From Lunasporangiospora selenospora (taxonomy: Eukaryota > Mortierellomycota > Mortierellomycetes > Mortierellales > Mortierellaceae): a stretch of DNA of 15,539 nucleotides. The position numbers and the translations under genes are program-made. The notes below the pieces were generated by a model. It worked only from the letters and a program-made list of their open reading frames with translations, was not told where the DNA came from and ran no database searches. The stretch lies in contig JAABOA010000174.1 of the NCBI GenBank assembly GCA_015680635.1, positions 5,973 through 21,511 on the forward strand, in the 5' to 3' direction. Of the stretch, positions 1-8,791 are shown in pieces; the stretch's first letter is position 1; the number at the start of each line of letters is the position of its first letter.

Positions 1-2045
1 TGTACGTACTAGCTCCGAACCTGTTGGATTTGGCCATGTCAACTACTCGCCTTGGGAAGAGGTGCATGAGGCCAAAGGGCGCAGTAGAATATCACCACTG
101 CCTGGATCAGCGATCCCCTTGAGAGAAAGAGGAGTGATTTAGAAACATGACTCGTGTGATGTGATCGGCACAAAAAAAAGTGTGATGTGATCGAATTTTC
201 CCAGGCAGCACTAATGGCTCTGTGGCTCAATTTGTGTAATGTCTTGATTTGGTCACCGCATCCAGGTTGGTGGCGTCGAATGCCAAAGCGTTGATGGAAA
301 GCGCTTTATTAGCTTGTCGGCATGTAAAAAGGAAAAGTAAAACATCCTCTGATATCCTGGATCTCTCAATCCAGGACCTTACAATTATAGGCGTGGCTGA
401 GTCATAAGCCCGAATGTCTTAGCAGATCAGTCAACAAGTGTCCACCGAGATCTGCTTGACAATTACAACAGTGAAACCTCTCCCTCATGCTCATTCCGTC
501 TGTATTGTTCTGAGGCGCAACATGGATTAATGGAGAGAGAGAAAGAAGCGTGCCTGTGACATCGAGAGCAGGAGTAAAGAGAAATAGATAATCTCAAGAG
601 ACAACACACATGCTATGCTTTCCCAATGTCGAGCAAGGGGCCTTCGAGTCATTCACTCGACTCGAATAAAAGGAACAGTGCGCTTCTTCTTTTTTGCCGG
701 GTTGAGATAAGAAGGAAGGTGCATGCTATCATTGAAGAGACATCTACCATGGTTACAAGTACTGCTCTCATGTCGCAACAATCTGATCTCGGGTGTCAGC
801 TTCGATTCAACATCTTGATGCCATTGGTTCGATTCCTCTCTGGACCGCCTCAACTGATGTCCTGTTATAACCCTCTTCGAAGAACTATCCGTAAGGGTTG
901 AGAAACAGATTGTAAGCTCCGAGAATGCACCTTGCTTGATACTCGCCCAGCTCTGATGGTGCAATCGTCGCATGGCTCATGATTCATGATTCATTGTGAA
1001 CACAACAATTGAGGTAGCCACAAGTAGTAAGCACTGAAATACAAACTCATTGATTGTAATATGCTCGCAAAGGCTCAGTCAATTAAACGCGAGACAGCTC
1101 AGTTCAATTAGTATGCCCACGCCCACACCCACGCCGTAAGCCTGAGATTGTCGGGAGTGAGGATTGTGAAGATAGGACACTGCGTATAAAAGAGTGCGGG
1201 GCAAATATGCGTGCTTGCTATTCACAGCTTTTCATTATTTCTTCGGTGTTTGCATGAATGAATTTTTATGGGAGGGAGGGCAGACCAACTAATTTTGCTT
1301 ATTCCAGGTGTTGAAAAATATCTTCACCTTCGCATGCCCCCTGAGAGGTTGTAATTATTCTTCATATCAATGTAGATCATTTTTAACGTAGGCACTTTTT
1401 GATCTTGACAATATCAGAGGAAGTCTATGATCTCTCACCCCACTCTTTGTCATCCCCCGGCCGGCCTACTGCTTGCTATTTCGATTCCAAAACAAAAAAA
1501 ACTCGGTTAGCCCCAGGACATCATACATGATAACAGAAGCAATCTCCCAAGCATCAATCATTACCCTGGGTCACTCTAAGGCAGGCATCGATGCTTGGAA
1601 GACGCCAACGGCATTAAAGTGCATTAGAACTAAGAACACCCCGACCTTAGCAAGTACTACGATACCTCGGATCCGTACCACAAGCCGGTTTATCGTGCCT
1701 TACCCATCTACAATATGAACTAGAGGTACCATTGATGCGCCTTCATCCAGCACAGATTATCCAAATCAAGTTAAACGCCACAAATCAATCCCGCTCTTGT
1801 TTTTGTCAGTCTTCTGCTGGTGGCCAGTAATCTCACCGAATGCAATCGCCCGTTTGCCGATGCAAAGCTTGAAATCAGGACGATCTGGGATATACCCTGC
1901 TTCTTCTAGGTGTACGACTCCGTGTTTGGGTTATTTTGCATCATGCTGTTTAGTATTAATTACGTGTTAAGTGAAGCACAAGCGAGCATAAGTGTACTCG
2001 AGATAGACACTATTGCACTTACAAGTTTCCAATAGAGTGTTCTTC
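1..2045. other. Gene-poor left arm, no supported gene
   Basis: I see no open frame here with recognisable protein character or convincing splice structure. The longest frames (for example 626-901 + and 653-973 -) overlap each other antisense and have irregular composition. Small structures visible are a 14-bp direct repeat GTGTGATGTGATCG at 154-167 and 180-193, a GCCCAC-rich stretch near 1113-1137, and a TATA-like box at 1185. An unrecognised non-coding RNA or an exon of a distant gene cannot be excluded by reading alone. Confidence 0.6.
1185..1192 (+). promoter_or_regulatory. TATA-like box without an obvious gene
   Basis: A perfect TATAAAAG stands in a GC-richer context (GCGTATAAAAGAGTGCGG). 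Downstream, the first ATGs near 1254 and 1258 open frames of fewer than 20 codons, and no convincing exon follows. It may be a chance match, the remains of a promoter, or the promoter of a non-coding transcript. Confidence 0.25.
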
Positions 2046-2290
2046 AACCCAACTCACCGACTCACCGACTCAACTCATGGATGCGAGTTGAGTTGGATTG
2101 AGTTGAGTTGTAGTGAGTCGACTCACTTTACAGGGCTGCGGATGCCCTGAGTCGAGATGAGCTCATTTTTTCAACTCATGAGCTGAGTTGAGTCCAAACC
2201 TTTCCCGACTAGTGTAACCATGGGTTGACTTGTGAACTCATGAGTCGAGTTGAGCTAGGCCTCAAACGCGACTCAACTCGATTCATAGGA
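2046..2290. repeat. ACTC/GAGT inverted-repeat cluster
   Basis: About 19 copies of ACTC or GAGT occur in roughly 245 bp, where chance would give about two. They are arranged as direct and inverted copies. Perfect structures include ACTCAACTC (2068-2076) facing GAGTTGAGT (2085-2093) across 8 nt, the 16-bp palindrome AGTGAGTCGACTCACT (2112-2127), CAACTCA facing TGAGTTG (2172-2190, 5-nt loop), and the palindrome ACTCATGAGT (2236-2245). Short tandem units (CACCGACT) begin the cluster. No protein is encoded. It could be a satellite-like or foldback element, or a cluster of binding sites. Confidence 0.75.
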
Positions 2291-2420
2291 AACACTAGTT
2301 AGGATGACACAATGGACAGATATCGATTGGCAAAGAAAATCATGAAGAAGATGAACATCTGCAAATGTGAGTACCTTCCTGTGCTCGACATTCGAGTAAT
2401 GGTTTTCTACTCACTTCTTT

Positions 2421-2777
2421 TTAATAGAAGGCCCACTTGACCAGCCTAGTTGGCTCCATCCACTTCTTGAGGTACGCGGTCAACATTCCGTCATTTGGGA
2501 ATGCTGTTTGAAACTTCCTCCGTGCATCTTGGAGCAATGCCTCAGAATCCGCTTTTCTAATGGCTTTCAAAGCAGGGCGTATTCTTGTGGTGTTTAGCAA
2601 GTCGTGATCAACATCAGTGATGACAACTTCGGCGACATCTTTCCCAAGGAGCATGTAGAGTTCATCGATCATCTTAAGAATGCACGAAAGCGTTCTGCTG
2701 CTGATGATGATAGCAACGATGAGGATTGCTCTAAAAAGCAGAAGAGCGAATCTATCACAGCACCTTCCTCTGCCTAG
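2421..2777. pseudogene. Coding-like fragment, strand ambiguous
   Basis: Both strands read like protein in codon-aligned antisense frames. On the - strand, 2672 to 2421 gives 83 residues ending LKKWMEPTRLVKWAFY. That spacing of W and aromatic residues recalls the stretch before the SWIM zinc finger in MULE-type transposases. On the + strand, a frame opens directly after a TTTAG acceptor-like site at 2597 and runs to a TAG at 2775-2777. It ends in a charged tail (NARKRSAADDDSNDED, then SKKQKSES) typical of a real C-terminus. A short + strand leader (MDRYRLAKKIMKKMNICK, from about 2311) ends at a GTGAGT donor. I cannot decide between a decayed transposase remnant and a small spliced + strand gene. 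Confidence 0.3.
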
Positions 2778-2974
2778 TTGGGCACTCTATTAAAACACAC
2801 TTTCAATCTGCCCTCAAACACCTTATTTTGTCTTTTTATCGTCATACCTTGTGCTAGCTCAAGACTGTGTTGCTCTGAGTTTTGGTTCCCCAAGAACATA
2901 CACTGGCTGCAACAGCTAGGAGTCAATAGAATTGATCTTTATTGAAGGTGGAGATGGCGGTATTTACACTGAAT

Positions 2975-3125
2975 CTAACAAAAAAAATGCACGCCGCGCG
3001 TGTTGTTGGTGCGCTATGAAAGAGATGCGCGCTGCAGAAAACAGTGCCTGCTGTGGAGGAGGTGCACACTGAGAAAAAGTACACGTTAAAGTGCGCGCTG
3101 TGAAAAAGGCGCACTGAGAAATGCA
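2975..3125. repeat. Degenerate GCGCGC-containing repeats
   Basis: Imperfect copies of a unit like GCGCGCTG(TG/CA)AAAA occur around 3028-3125, interleaved with GTGCGC and CACTGAGAAA motifs. For example, GTGCGCGCTGTGAAAAAGGC is followed by GCACTGAGAAATGC, with an earlier diverged copy. Two antisense frames cover the stretch, but their residues simply repeat the DNA pattern, so I treat it as a non-coding degenerate repeat. Confidence 0.35.
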
Positions 3126-3260
3126 GTCAGGGATTAGCCCATGTGCATATTTTCTCTTGCCTCCTATATTAACTTCCAGTATCTTAATCCTCTCTTCTCC
3201 ATCTCTTCTCTTATCCCTCATCCATCTCTCCTGCGACCCAGACCTCCGAATACAACTCAT

Positions 3261-3592
3261 ATGCCCTCAAAACAATTACCTACAAGGCATGGAGACCCAT
3301 TCCTCGAGATTAAGCCCTACAACATTAATGACCCGATACTCTCTCCATCAGACGTCCATCAACCTATGATGACTGGTAGCATTCCATTTGTATTGAAGGG
3401 CTTTACCGAACATCCCACATAGAGCAACAAGCCGAGGCCCAAGAAGATGAGAGTAGGTCCTCATTTGGTCGCGCCTTTTCTGCTGTGCCTGCCCCTTCAC
3501 TATCGACTGGCCAAAACCTGAGCTCTCCTTCTCCCAGTCATTACCTGTGTAGAAATGAAGACAAGGGAGGGGATTCAATAGCTCTTCGTTAG
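3261..3592 (+). pseudogene. Possible broken small gene
   Basis: An ATG at 3261 opens a 53-codon frame of protein-like composition (MPSKQLPTRHGDPF... to GSIPFVLKGFTEHPT) ending at TAG 3420-3422. Directly overlapping that stop, another frame runs from 3422 to TAG 3590-3592 (EQQAEAQEDESRSSFG..., then a Ser/Pro-rich stretch). The second frame has no start of its own. The two could be one reading frame broken by a one-base slip, or two exons, but I see no clean donor/acceptor pair. I do not recognise the family. Confidence 0.22.
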
Positions 3593-4296
3593 TTGCTTTA
3601 AAGGGTCAAATAATCAAATTTATGCCAAAGATCTATCATTTCCGAAGAGTTGACGCTCATATTGTATGGATGCTGTGGTGTAGCGGATGGGTTTCGGCCC
3701 TTTTGGCTCAGTTGGAGTGGCTGAGCGATATTCACTATTTTAGACAGACAGCTTCGGCACGTTTTTGTATTCCTTACAGTTTGTTCCTTGATCTTTGTGG
3801 TTGACGATTTACTCATGAAAACCATTATTCTGGTTTAACGCAGAACCGTGCGATGGGCACCCTTGGTGAAGAGCTCTTTAATCAAATTTTTTCATTTGAA
3901 TCACTCCCCCCCCCCCCTTTTTATTATCATTATTTTCTCTGAGGCAGATGATATTCGATCTATTTTGTTATCCTTCCCACACATGCAATCACCTTTCCCA
4001 ACGTCACAACTGTCCCTCGCCTCACCTAGCGAGATATTGTGTCTCCTCACAAACGCTGAAAACTATGGATCCCCAATCCTTATTTATCAGTTTAGGTTTT
4101 GGGCAAGTGACAAGCACTTTTAATTTATCTGTTGTGAGAACTAAACCTTTTTTTTTTTTGACACACGGGGGGGAGCAAACGCGGGCGCAGACAGTTTTTT
4201 TAAGAAGTTCATTTCAGCCAAAGAAACCATTCGACTCATCTGTCGAACGAACCAACTCACCGGGCCATTTCAACCCGGCGCAATCCACAACCGCAA
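3593..4296. other. Intergenic and 5' flank of the next gene
   Basis: This stretch holds homopolymer runs: 11 C at 3906-3916, 12 T at 4148-4159 and 7 G near 4166-4172. The last 100 bases before the ATG at 4297 are C/A-rich and free of strong structure, consistent with a 5' untranslated leader. I looked here for an N-terminal SH3 exon of the downstream Cyk3-like gene and saw none. A frame at 3948-4334 overlaps the gene start in another phase and looks non-coding. Confidence 0.5.
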
Positions 4297-7054
4297 ATGC
4301 AATCCGGGCCCAATCCGATCCATGCTCAATCTAATCACGATGCCAATCTAACCACTCCCTACCACCGTCTACACTATGGTGCAGATGACGGTAGGTCATT
4401 GTCGTCAACAGTCCACAGCACGACTCCACACCTAAAAGGCGAAACCCTGCTACCGATGCGTTCACGTCCACCGCCGCCACCGCCTCGGTCTTCTGCCCAA
4501 GCTAATCCCGAAAGACCTGTGTCTGCCATCCCTGGGTCGCTTTCTCGATCACCATCCACATTCTCCCGACCTGTATCTGCTCCGTCAGACCTCACAGAAG
4601 TTGACTCAACAGAACACTCGACAATTATTTCGGACAGACCTGTGTCAGCACTGCGGTCAATGTTTGAGGCCTCGACGCTTGAACCAAAGGGTCGAGCCTT
4701 TCCAATGCGGCGTTCGGACAGCACTGCTAGTCAACGAACGTGGCCCCCACAAACGGCCTTTACTTTGCATGACGACAAGAACAAAGTGGCCGAATCTCCA
4801 CATGACGACAAGAATATCAGCCCCCTCAACACACTCCCCTCTCCAACACAGCCGACCTTTATTCCGTCTTCGACCGCCGCCAAAAGAACGAATCGCCTAG
4901 TGCCTCCACCGCCCCCATCTTTATCACGGTCTCCTCAATCAGCCCCTGCAGAAGACCCTGTCTCGGAAGTCAAGACCAAGAGACCTGTTCCGGCTATTCC
5001 GACCGTGCCTCCCAAGGCTCCATGGATAAAAACCCAAGAGAGTATCGCTGCACCGCTTAAACCCCCAAGAATCACCTCCACCTTTAGCAGGACAACATCT
5101 GTTTCAAGCGCCAGCTCTGTTCACACTTCCACCGAATCTACTTCCTCCTCCCAGGAAAGCCACAATGATGAAAACTCCAAGTCTACCCTAGACCTGACTC
5201 CGCCATCGCTACCCCATCGACCACAGCTTCCGCCCAGACCTACACCACCACCTCGTCCTGTTTTGCCCACTCGACCAAGCTCATCTCCTCGGCCACCATT
5301 CCAATCCCAGACAAAAGTCAAAGACCCTCCGCTACCATTGCGGCCCAAATTACCTCAACGGCCTGAGTTACCCAAGAGGCCCGAGTTACCTCAGCGACCT
5401 GCTCTCCCAAACCGACCATCAGCATCCCAATCTACAACGACAACCTCTCGGTTTAGCCAGCAATCGACCTCGACAAATGGGCAATCGCTTTCTAGTAGTC
5501 TGGCAACCTATCGCTCCACTCATTCCTCGTCAACAGCTACTTCTACCACATGTACCTTTAAAGAAGGAGACGATGCTATTACAATCCTCAAGTAAGATAT
5601 GGAGCTGGTGTCGCTTTCAAAAAAAAATTGAAAGTATAATATCGTGAAATACTCCCATCTTATATCTTCTTTCTATCTCTATCACCTCTGCATGGTATTA
5701 TAGAAATTCTGCACCCGTGTTTACGTCCGAGTTTAATGGAGAAAGACTAGATCTCAAGGATGCCGACTTTTCTGTTCAGGACGATCATGCACGTGCATGT
5801 CCACCTAGCGAGTCCACCAGTGTCGCCCGACTATCACATTATCTCACTTCACCCTTCCCAGGAGATTTGGTCGCACAATTGCGGGCGATCTTTGCTTGGA
5901 TGGCGGAGAATATCTCTTACGATACCCATGGACTCACCTCGGGTCAGATGGGCGATCAATCCTCAGATGATGTGCTCAGGTCTCGAAAGGGTGTCTGTGC
6001 AGGCTATTCCAATCTGTTCCATGCGCTCTCACCTCCACAACTAGGCGTCATCATCGTATCTGGAGTGGCCAAGGGATTTGGGTCCGAACCAGGCGACGGT
6101 TCATTGGGGTGTGCCCATGCCTGGAACGCTGTGAATGTAGCGGGTGAAATGCTATTAATCGATTCGACCTGGGGTTCAGGCCACGTAGATGACCAAGATA
6201 ATTACCACAAAGGTTTCAAGCCGCATTATTTTTTGACACGCCCTCATCGATTCATCTATAACCACTGGCCCAAAGACCGGAGACAACAATTCTTGGATCC
6301 ACCCATCAGCGAGGCTGTGTACATGGGTTTGCCAATGGTTACAAGCTATACATGGAGCCTGGGAATCAAAACGGGAACGGGAACGGATCTAGTTGGTGGT
6401 AGCATCCTCAGAGAAAGGACGCAAAGAACGCATACTATTTGGACCGAGGATGACTCGTTCGAGGTCGAGGTTCGACTTCGAATGCGAGATGGCGACGGTT
6501 TGACACCCAGACTCCGGGCTTCGCTGAGCTGGCCACCCACAGGCAAAGCAAATATCGCAACCGCATGCCAATGGACAAGGGTTGAAGGACGATATCTGAT
6601 CATGACGATCCGAGGCTTCTGTCCAGGTCCTGGAACAGGCTCATTATCGGTCTATGGAATTTCATGCGACAAACCAGCGGATGGATTTGCAAGCCTTGTG
6701 CACTCGTACAGGGTTATCAATCATGGAACAGGTCAAAATGCACAGCCCATTATGGAAACATTCTTCCCTCAAGATGAACAGTTCAAGGTGTCGTTCCTAG
6801 AGCCACTTACAGCTCAGGTACAGAGCGGGGTGACACAACGGATTCGCGTAATGGTGTATGAAAATGTTCATGGTACAAGGGTAGAGATGGTACTGATCCA
6901 AATTTCGAATGGAGTGTCATCCCGTCCCGAGCCGCTACATCAAGTTGAGGAAGGGATCTTTGAGATTTGTCGGGTTTTGAGGCCTGGACAGTACCATATC
7001 GGACTAACTAAGGGATTCCAAGCTAGTGTGATCGGCACGTTCAACGCCGTGTAG
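4297..7054 (+). CDS. Cyk3/KY-like transglutaminase-domain protein
   Basis: Two exons, 4297-5591 and 5704-7054, are joined across a 112-nt intron (GTAAGA donor, TATTATAG acceptor, frame kept), giving 881 residues. Residues 1-435 are disordered and rich in Pro, Ser and Thr, with repeated RPVSA motifs and a row of LPxRP SH3-ligand motifs (305-374). The transglutaminase-like core (about 480-620) contains KGVCAGYS (Cys530), CAHAWN (His570) and LIDSTWGSG (Asp585), followed by the FLTRPHRFIYNHWP block typical of the Cyk3/KY family. The remainder (about 640-881) is beta-rich and fits the Ig-like KY repeats. Fungal Cyk3 proteins act at the division septum and normally carry an N-terminal SH3 domain, which is not visible here. 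The intact Cys-His-Asp set suggests possible enzyme activity, although yeast Cyk3 is thought to act non-catalytically. The start at 4297 is the first in-frame ATG; the next is 4456, so an upstream exon is possible. Confidence 0.85.
5347..5418 (+). repeat. 18-bp coding repeat, hexapeptide xLPxRP
   Basis: Four consecutive hexapeptides, KLPQRP ELPKRP ELPQRP ALPNRP (residues 351-374 of the transglutaminase-like protein), are encoded by diverged 18-bp units. Looser LPxRP or PPxRP copies occupy residues 305-327. Each unit contains a PxxP-type core next to Arg, the pattern bound by SH3 domains. Confidence 0.8.
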
Positions 7055-7266
7055 GAACAACAGTACCTCTTTTTCTGGTTTGACCTCCCCTTGCTCCTAT
7101 CAACACACACAGACATTCCTCTGTAACAAACACCAAGCCTGCCATAGAAACCAGTCGCTCTCCTTCTCATATATCCTCGATAAAGTGCTGCAGCTCGGGT
7201 AGGACACTCGATAATAATTGAAATACAATACGGATCAAATATTACAATACATATTTGGTCTTTTCA
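7055..7266. other. Convergent 3' intergenic spacer
   Basis: The spacer lies between the stop of the + strand transglutaminase-like gene and the stop of the - strand FMP46-like gene. It is short, has AT-rich stretches near 7205-7266, and presumably holds both 3' ends. No clear AATAAA or hairpin terminator is seen. Confidence 0.5.
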
Positions 7267-8324
7267 TTAGTATTTTGTTGCATCATTGAGTGTGCGTGGC
7301 CTTTTCTTCCCCTTATTGATCGTGGTCGTAGTCGTAGTCGTAGTCGTAGTCGTGGCCGGGCCCGAGTCACTATACTTTCTTGGATTCAAACTTTCCAATC
7401 CAACAGCGTCCATCATCTCTCTATAGACCTTTGCTGAGGCCTCTCTTCCTTCCACTTTGGTTCTAAAGAGGAGCTTGTTCCGGACAACAGCTCGTTTTGA
7501 AACAACTTCCCGGAATAAGTCGCGCTTCGCACTCTTTGTCATTACATCCACCTCTGCTGGTACGTCTACGTGTTTTGCAATCATGTATGTGTCCTCGGGT
7601 GGCTAAAGAATACCACAAAAAAATGAATGAAATGAACGAACAATTTGTTAGTTTTTCTGAATACATTGTGTCCTCTTGTGGCAACACCCTCGATCACCCC
7701 CCTTTGTGATTGCATCAAGTAGAGTTGCTTCTCTCACTACTCGTATTGCACTCTCCATTGCAAAGCCTTGATACCGGGCTCTTGGAGAAAAGGGAGAAGG
7801 GGGGCACTTCGAACAGAGTCTCATCTCCTCTTCACTCTTGTTAATTAACCACTACATACATTGGCAACGATGGCCCGCTCGTTGATCCAATCAACCACAA
7901 TAGGCTTGGTCATGAGATCTGGATAATTGGCAATGATAGCCTGGACGTCAGCTATCGTGCTCGGAAGAGGTGGAGCTTTGTCATAGGCTTCGCTGGCAAT
8001 ATCTTTGATAGTCATTTTTTTTCCTCCAAGGAGTTTTTGACAGCTCTTCATATTAGCCTCTTTGGCAGCGTTTCGTCCAGCGGCCAATTGATTGGCGTGG
8101 GGGACGACGATCGCTTGGATCCCTTTAGAGATATCCTTGCCCTGAGAAAGATACTCGATCATATTCGAGATCTGTTGTGCTGTTGGAGGGATCAGTTTGG
8201 ACTGGACGACATCGACACGGTATTTACTGGCATAGTGGTTGTGTTGGAGAATGTGGAGAGCATGTTTGCAACCCTTGCTGGACGGATTGTGGAAGATGGA
8301 GACGATGGGAGGTTTGATTGGCAT
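7267..8324 (-). CDS. FMP46-like (DUF1687) thioredoxin-fold protein
   Basis: Exon 1 runs 8324 to 7860 (155 codons). The preferred exon 2 is 7602 to 7267, joined across a 257-nt intron (GTATGT donor, ACTAAC branch, TTCTTTAG acceptor, phase 0), giving 266 residues. The start is ATG 8324 (MPIKPPIVSIFHNP); no in-frame ATG lies between it and the upstream stop, only a GTG at 8402. The N-terminal IFHNPSSKGCKHAL resembles the ArsC HNPxC(S/T) loop, but Ser replaces the usual Cys and a Cys lies at residue 19. Near the domain end, PIVVDWINERAIV matches the VDW signature of yeast Fmp46, a putative mitochondrial redox protein. With exon 2 this reads on into NPPED, like the RPPE that ends ArsC domains. The extra C-terminal ~110 residues are basic, contain 11 consecutive Thr, and end near KKRPR, unusual for the family. 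An alternative terminal exon (7778-7737) is also in frame. No mitochondrial presequence is evident. Confidence 0.72.
7321..7355. repeat. Hexanucleotide GTAGTC microsatellite in coding sequence
   Basis: On the + strand, (GTCGTA)n with a few GGT interruptions runs across about 35 bp. Read on the - strand it encodes most of a run of 11 Thr codons near the C-terminus of the FMP46-like protein, just before the basic KKRPR tail. Confidence 0.8.
7603..7859 (-). other. Intron with coding-like content or extra exon
   Basis: This is the intron of the FMP46-like gene in the preferred model. Internally, a pyrimidine tract (CCCTTTTCTCC) leads to an AAGAG acceptor-like site. From there, frame 7778-7737 gives PGIKALQWRVQYE then stop, an acceptable short C-terminus for the family. 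In another frame, ATG 7758 opens MESAIRVVREATLLDAITKG, which reaches a run of six G (7702-7697 on the - strand). One G fewer would continue the frame as VIEGVATRGHN up to a GTATTC donor at 7664, in phase with the exon at 7602. So this may be an alternative or broken exon rather than a plain intron. Confidence 0.4.
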
Positions 8325-8508
8325 TTCAGAGATCACAGCACAATTGAAGGAAAGATCAGCTCTAGTCAAAGTGTGTGGCAAAGTCCCTTTATCGGAAGTC
8401 ACATATTCACATTATGGCTTAGCGGGACTATGCTTAATGCCAGAAAAGAGGTGCGGTGGTCCGATTGCCAAAACTCGGGGCTGGTACTGGCTGGGCTCTT
8501 TTAGCCTT

Positions 8509-8673
8509 TCAGTCAAAGATCTCTTTGGCTATCCCATCTTGAAGCCTCATTTGAACCACTTCAAAAAACGCCTCACGTACTGTTTCAATCAACACACTGG
8601 TATTATACATTTTGGTAGTAAAACATGCTCTTTGTAATCCCCCCTGATAACGAGACAATGGATAGTGCAGCAT
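8509..8673 (-). CDS. Unlisted 54-residue small ORF
   Basis: ATG at 8673 to TGA at 8511-8509, 54 residues. It starts MLHYPLSRYQGGLQRACF, continues SVLIETVREAFFEVVQMRLQ, and ends GIAKEIFD. The first 25 residues carry Arg and Lys without acidic residues and could pass as a mitochondrial presequence. The second half is a good amphipathic helix. An in-frame TAG lies two codons upstream, so the ATG is either a true start or lies just behind a GATTAG acceptor-like site. A TATA-like box at 8797-8792 lies about 120 bp upstream. A GTACGTGAG donor-like site sits inside the frame. I do not recognise the protein. It could be a small gene, a first exon or an upstream ORF of the FMP46-like gene 185 bp downstream. 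Confidence 0.35.
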   Translation of the reverse strand: MLHYPLSRYQGGLQRACFTTKMYNTSVLIETVREAFFEVVQMRLQDGIAKEIFD

Positions 8674-8791
8674 TGACTAATCTACTGAAGTGGGTAGTTT
8701 CCAGGGCTGAGGTAAAGGAGTGTGCCATCATTGACACTTTTTCGATGCTTTCCCCTATCTCTATATTTTGCCATCTTTTTTTTTTTCTTTT

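Noticed and set aside
154-193. Two 14-bp direct repeats as the start of a CRISPR-like array
   Set aside because: There are only two copies with a 12-nt gap, in fungal DNA with no cas genes. It is a simple short repeat.
3690-3765. tRNA-like A-box TGGCTCAGTTGG with a GCTCAG/CTGAGC hairpin and a following T run
   Set aside because: No matching B box (GGTTCGAATCC), no acceptor stem and no anticodon arm could be folded. The nearest candidate, AGCTTCGGCAC, matches poorly.
7255-7437. + strand frame with Arg-Ser repeats (RSRSRSRSRG), resembling an SR protein
   Set aside because: It is the antisense reading of the Thr-tract microsatellite in the - strand FMP46-like exon and has no supporting exon context.
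8325-8402. Extending the FMP46-like protein to position 8402
   Set aside because: The codon at 8402 is GTG, not ATG, and the extra 26 residues show no family similarity. ATG 8324 directly precedes the conserved strand.
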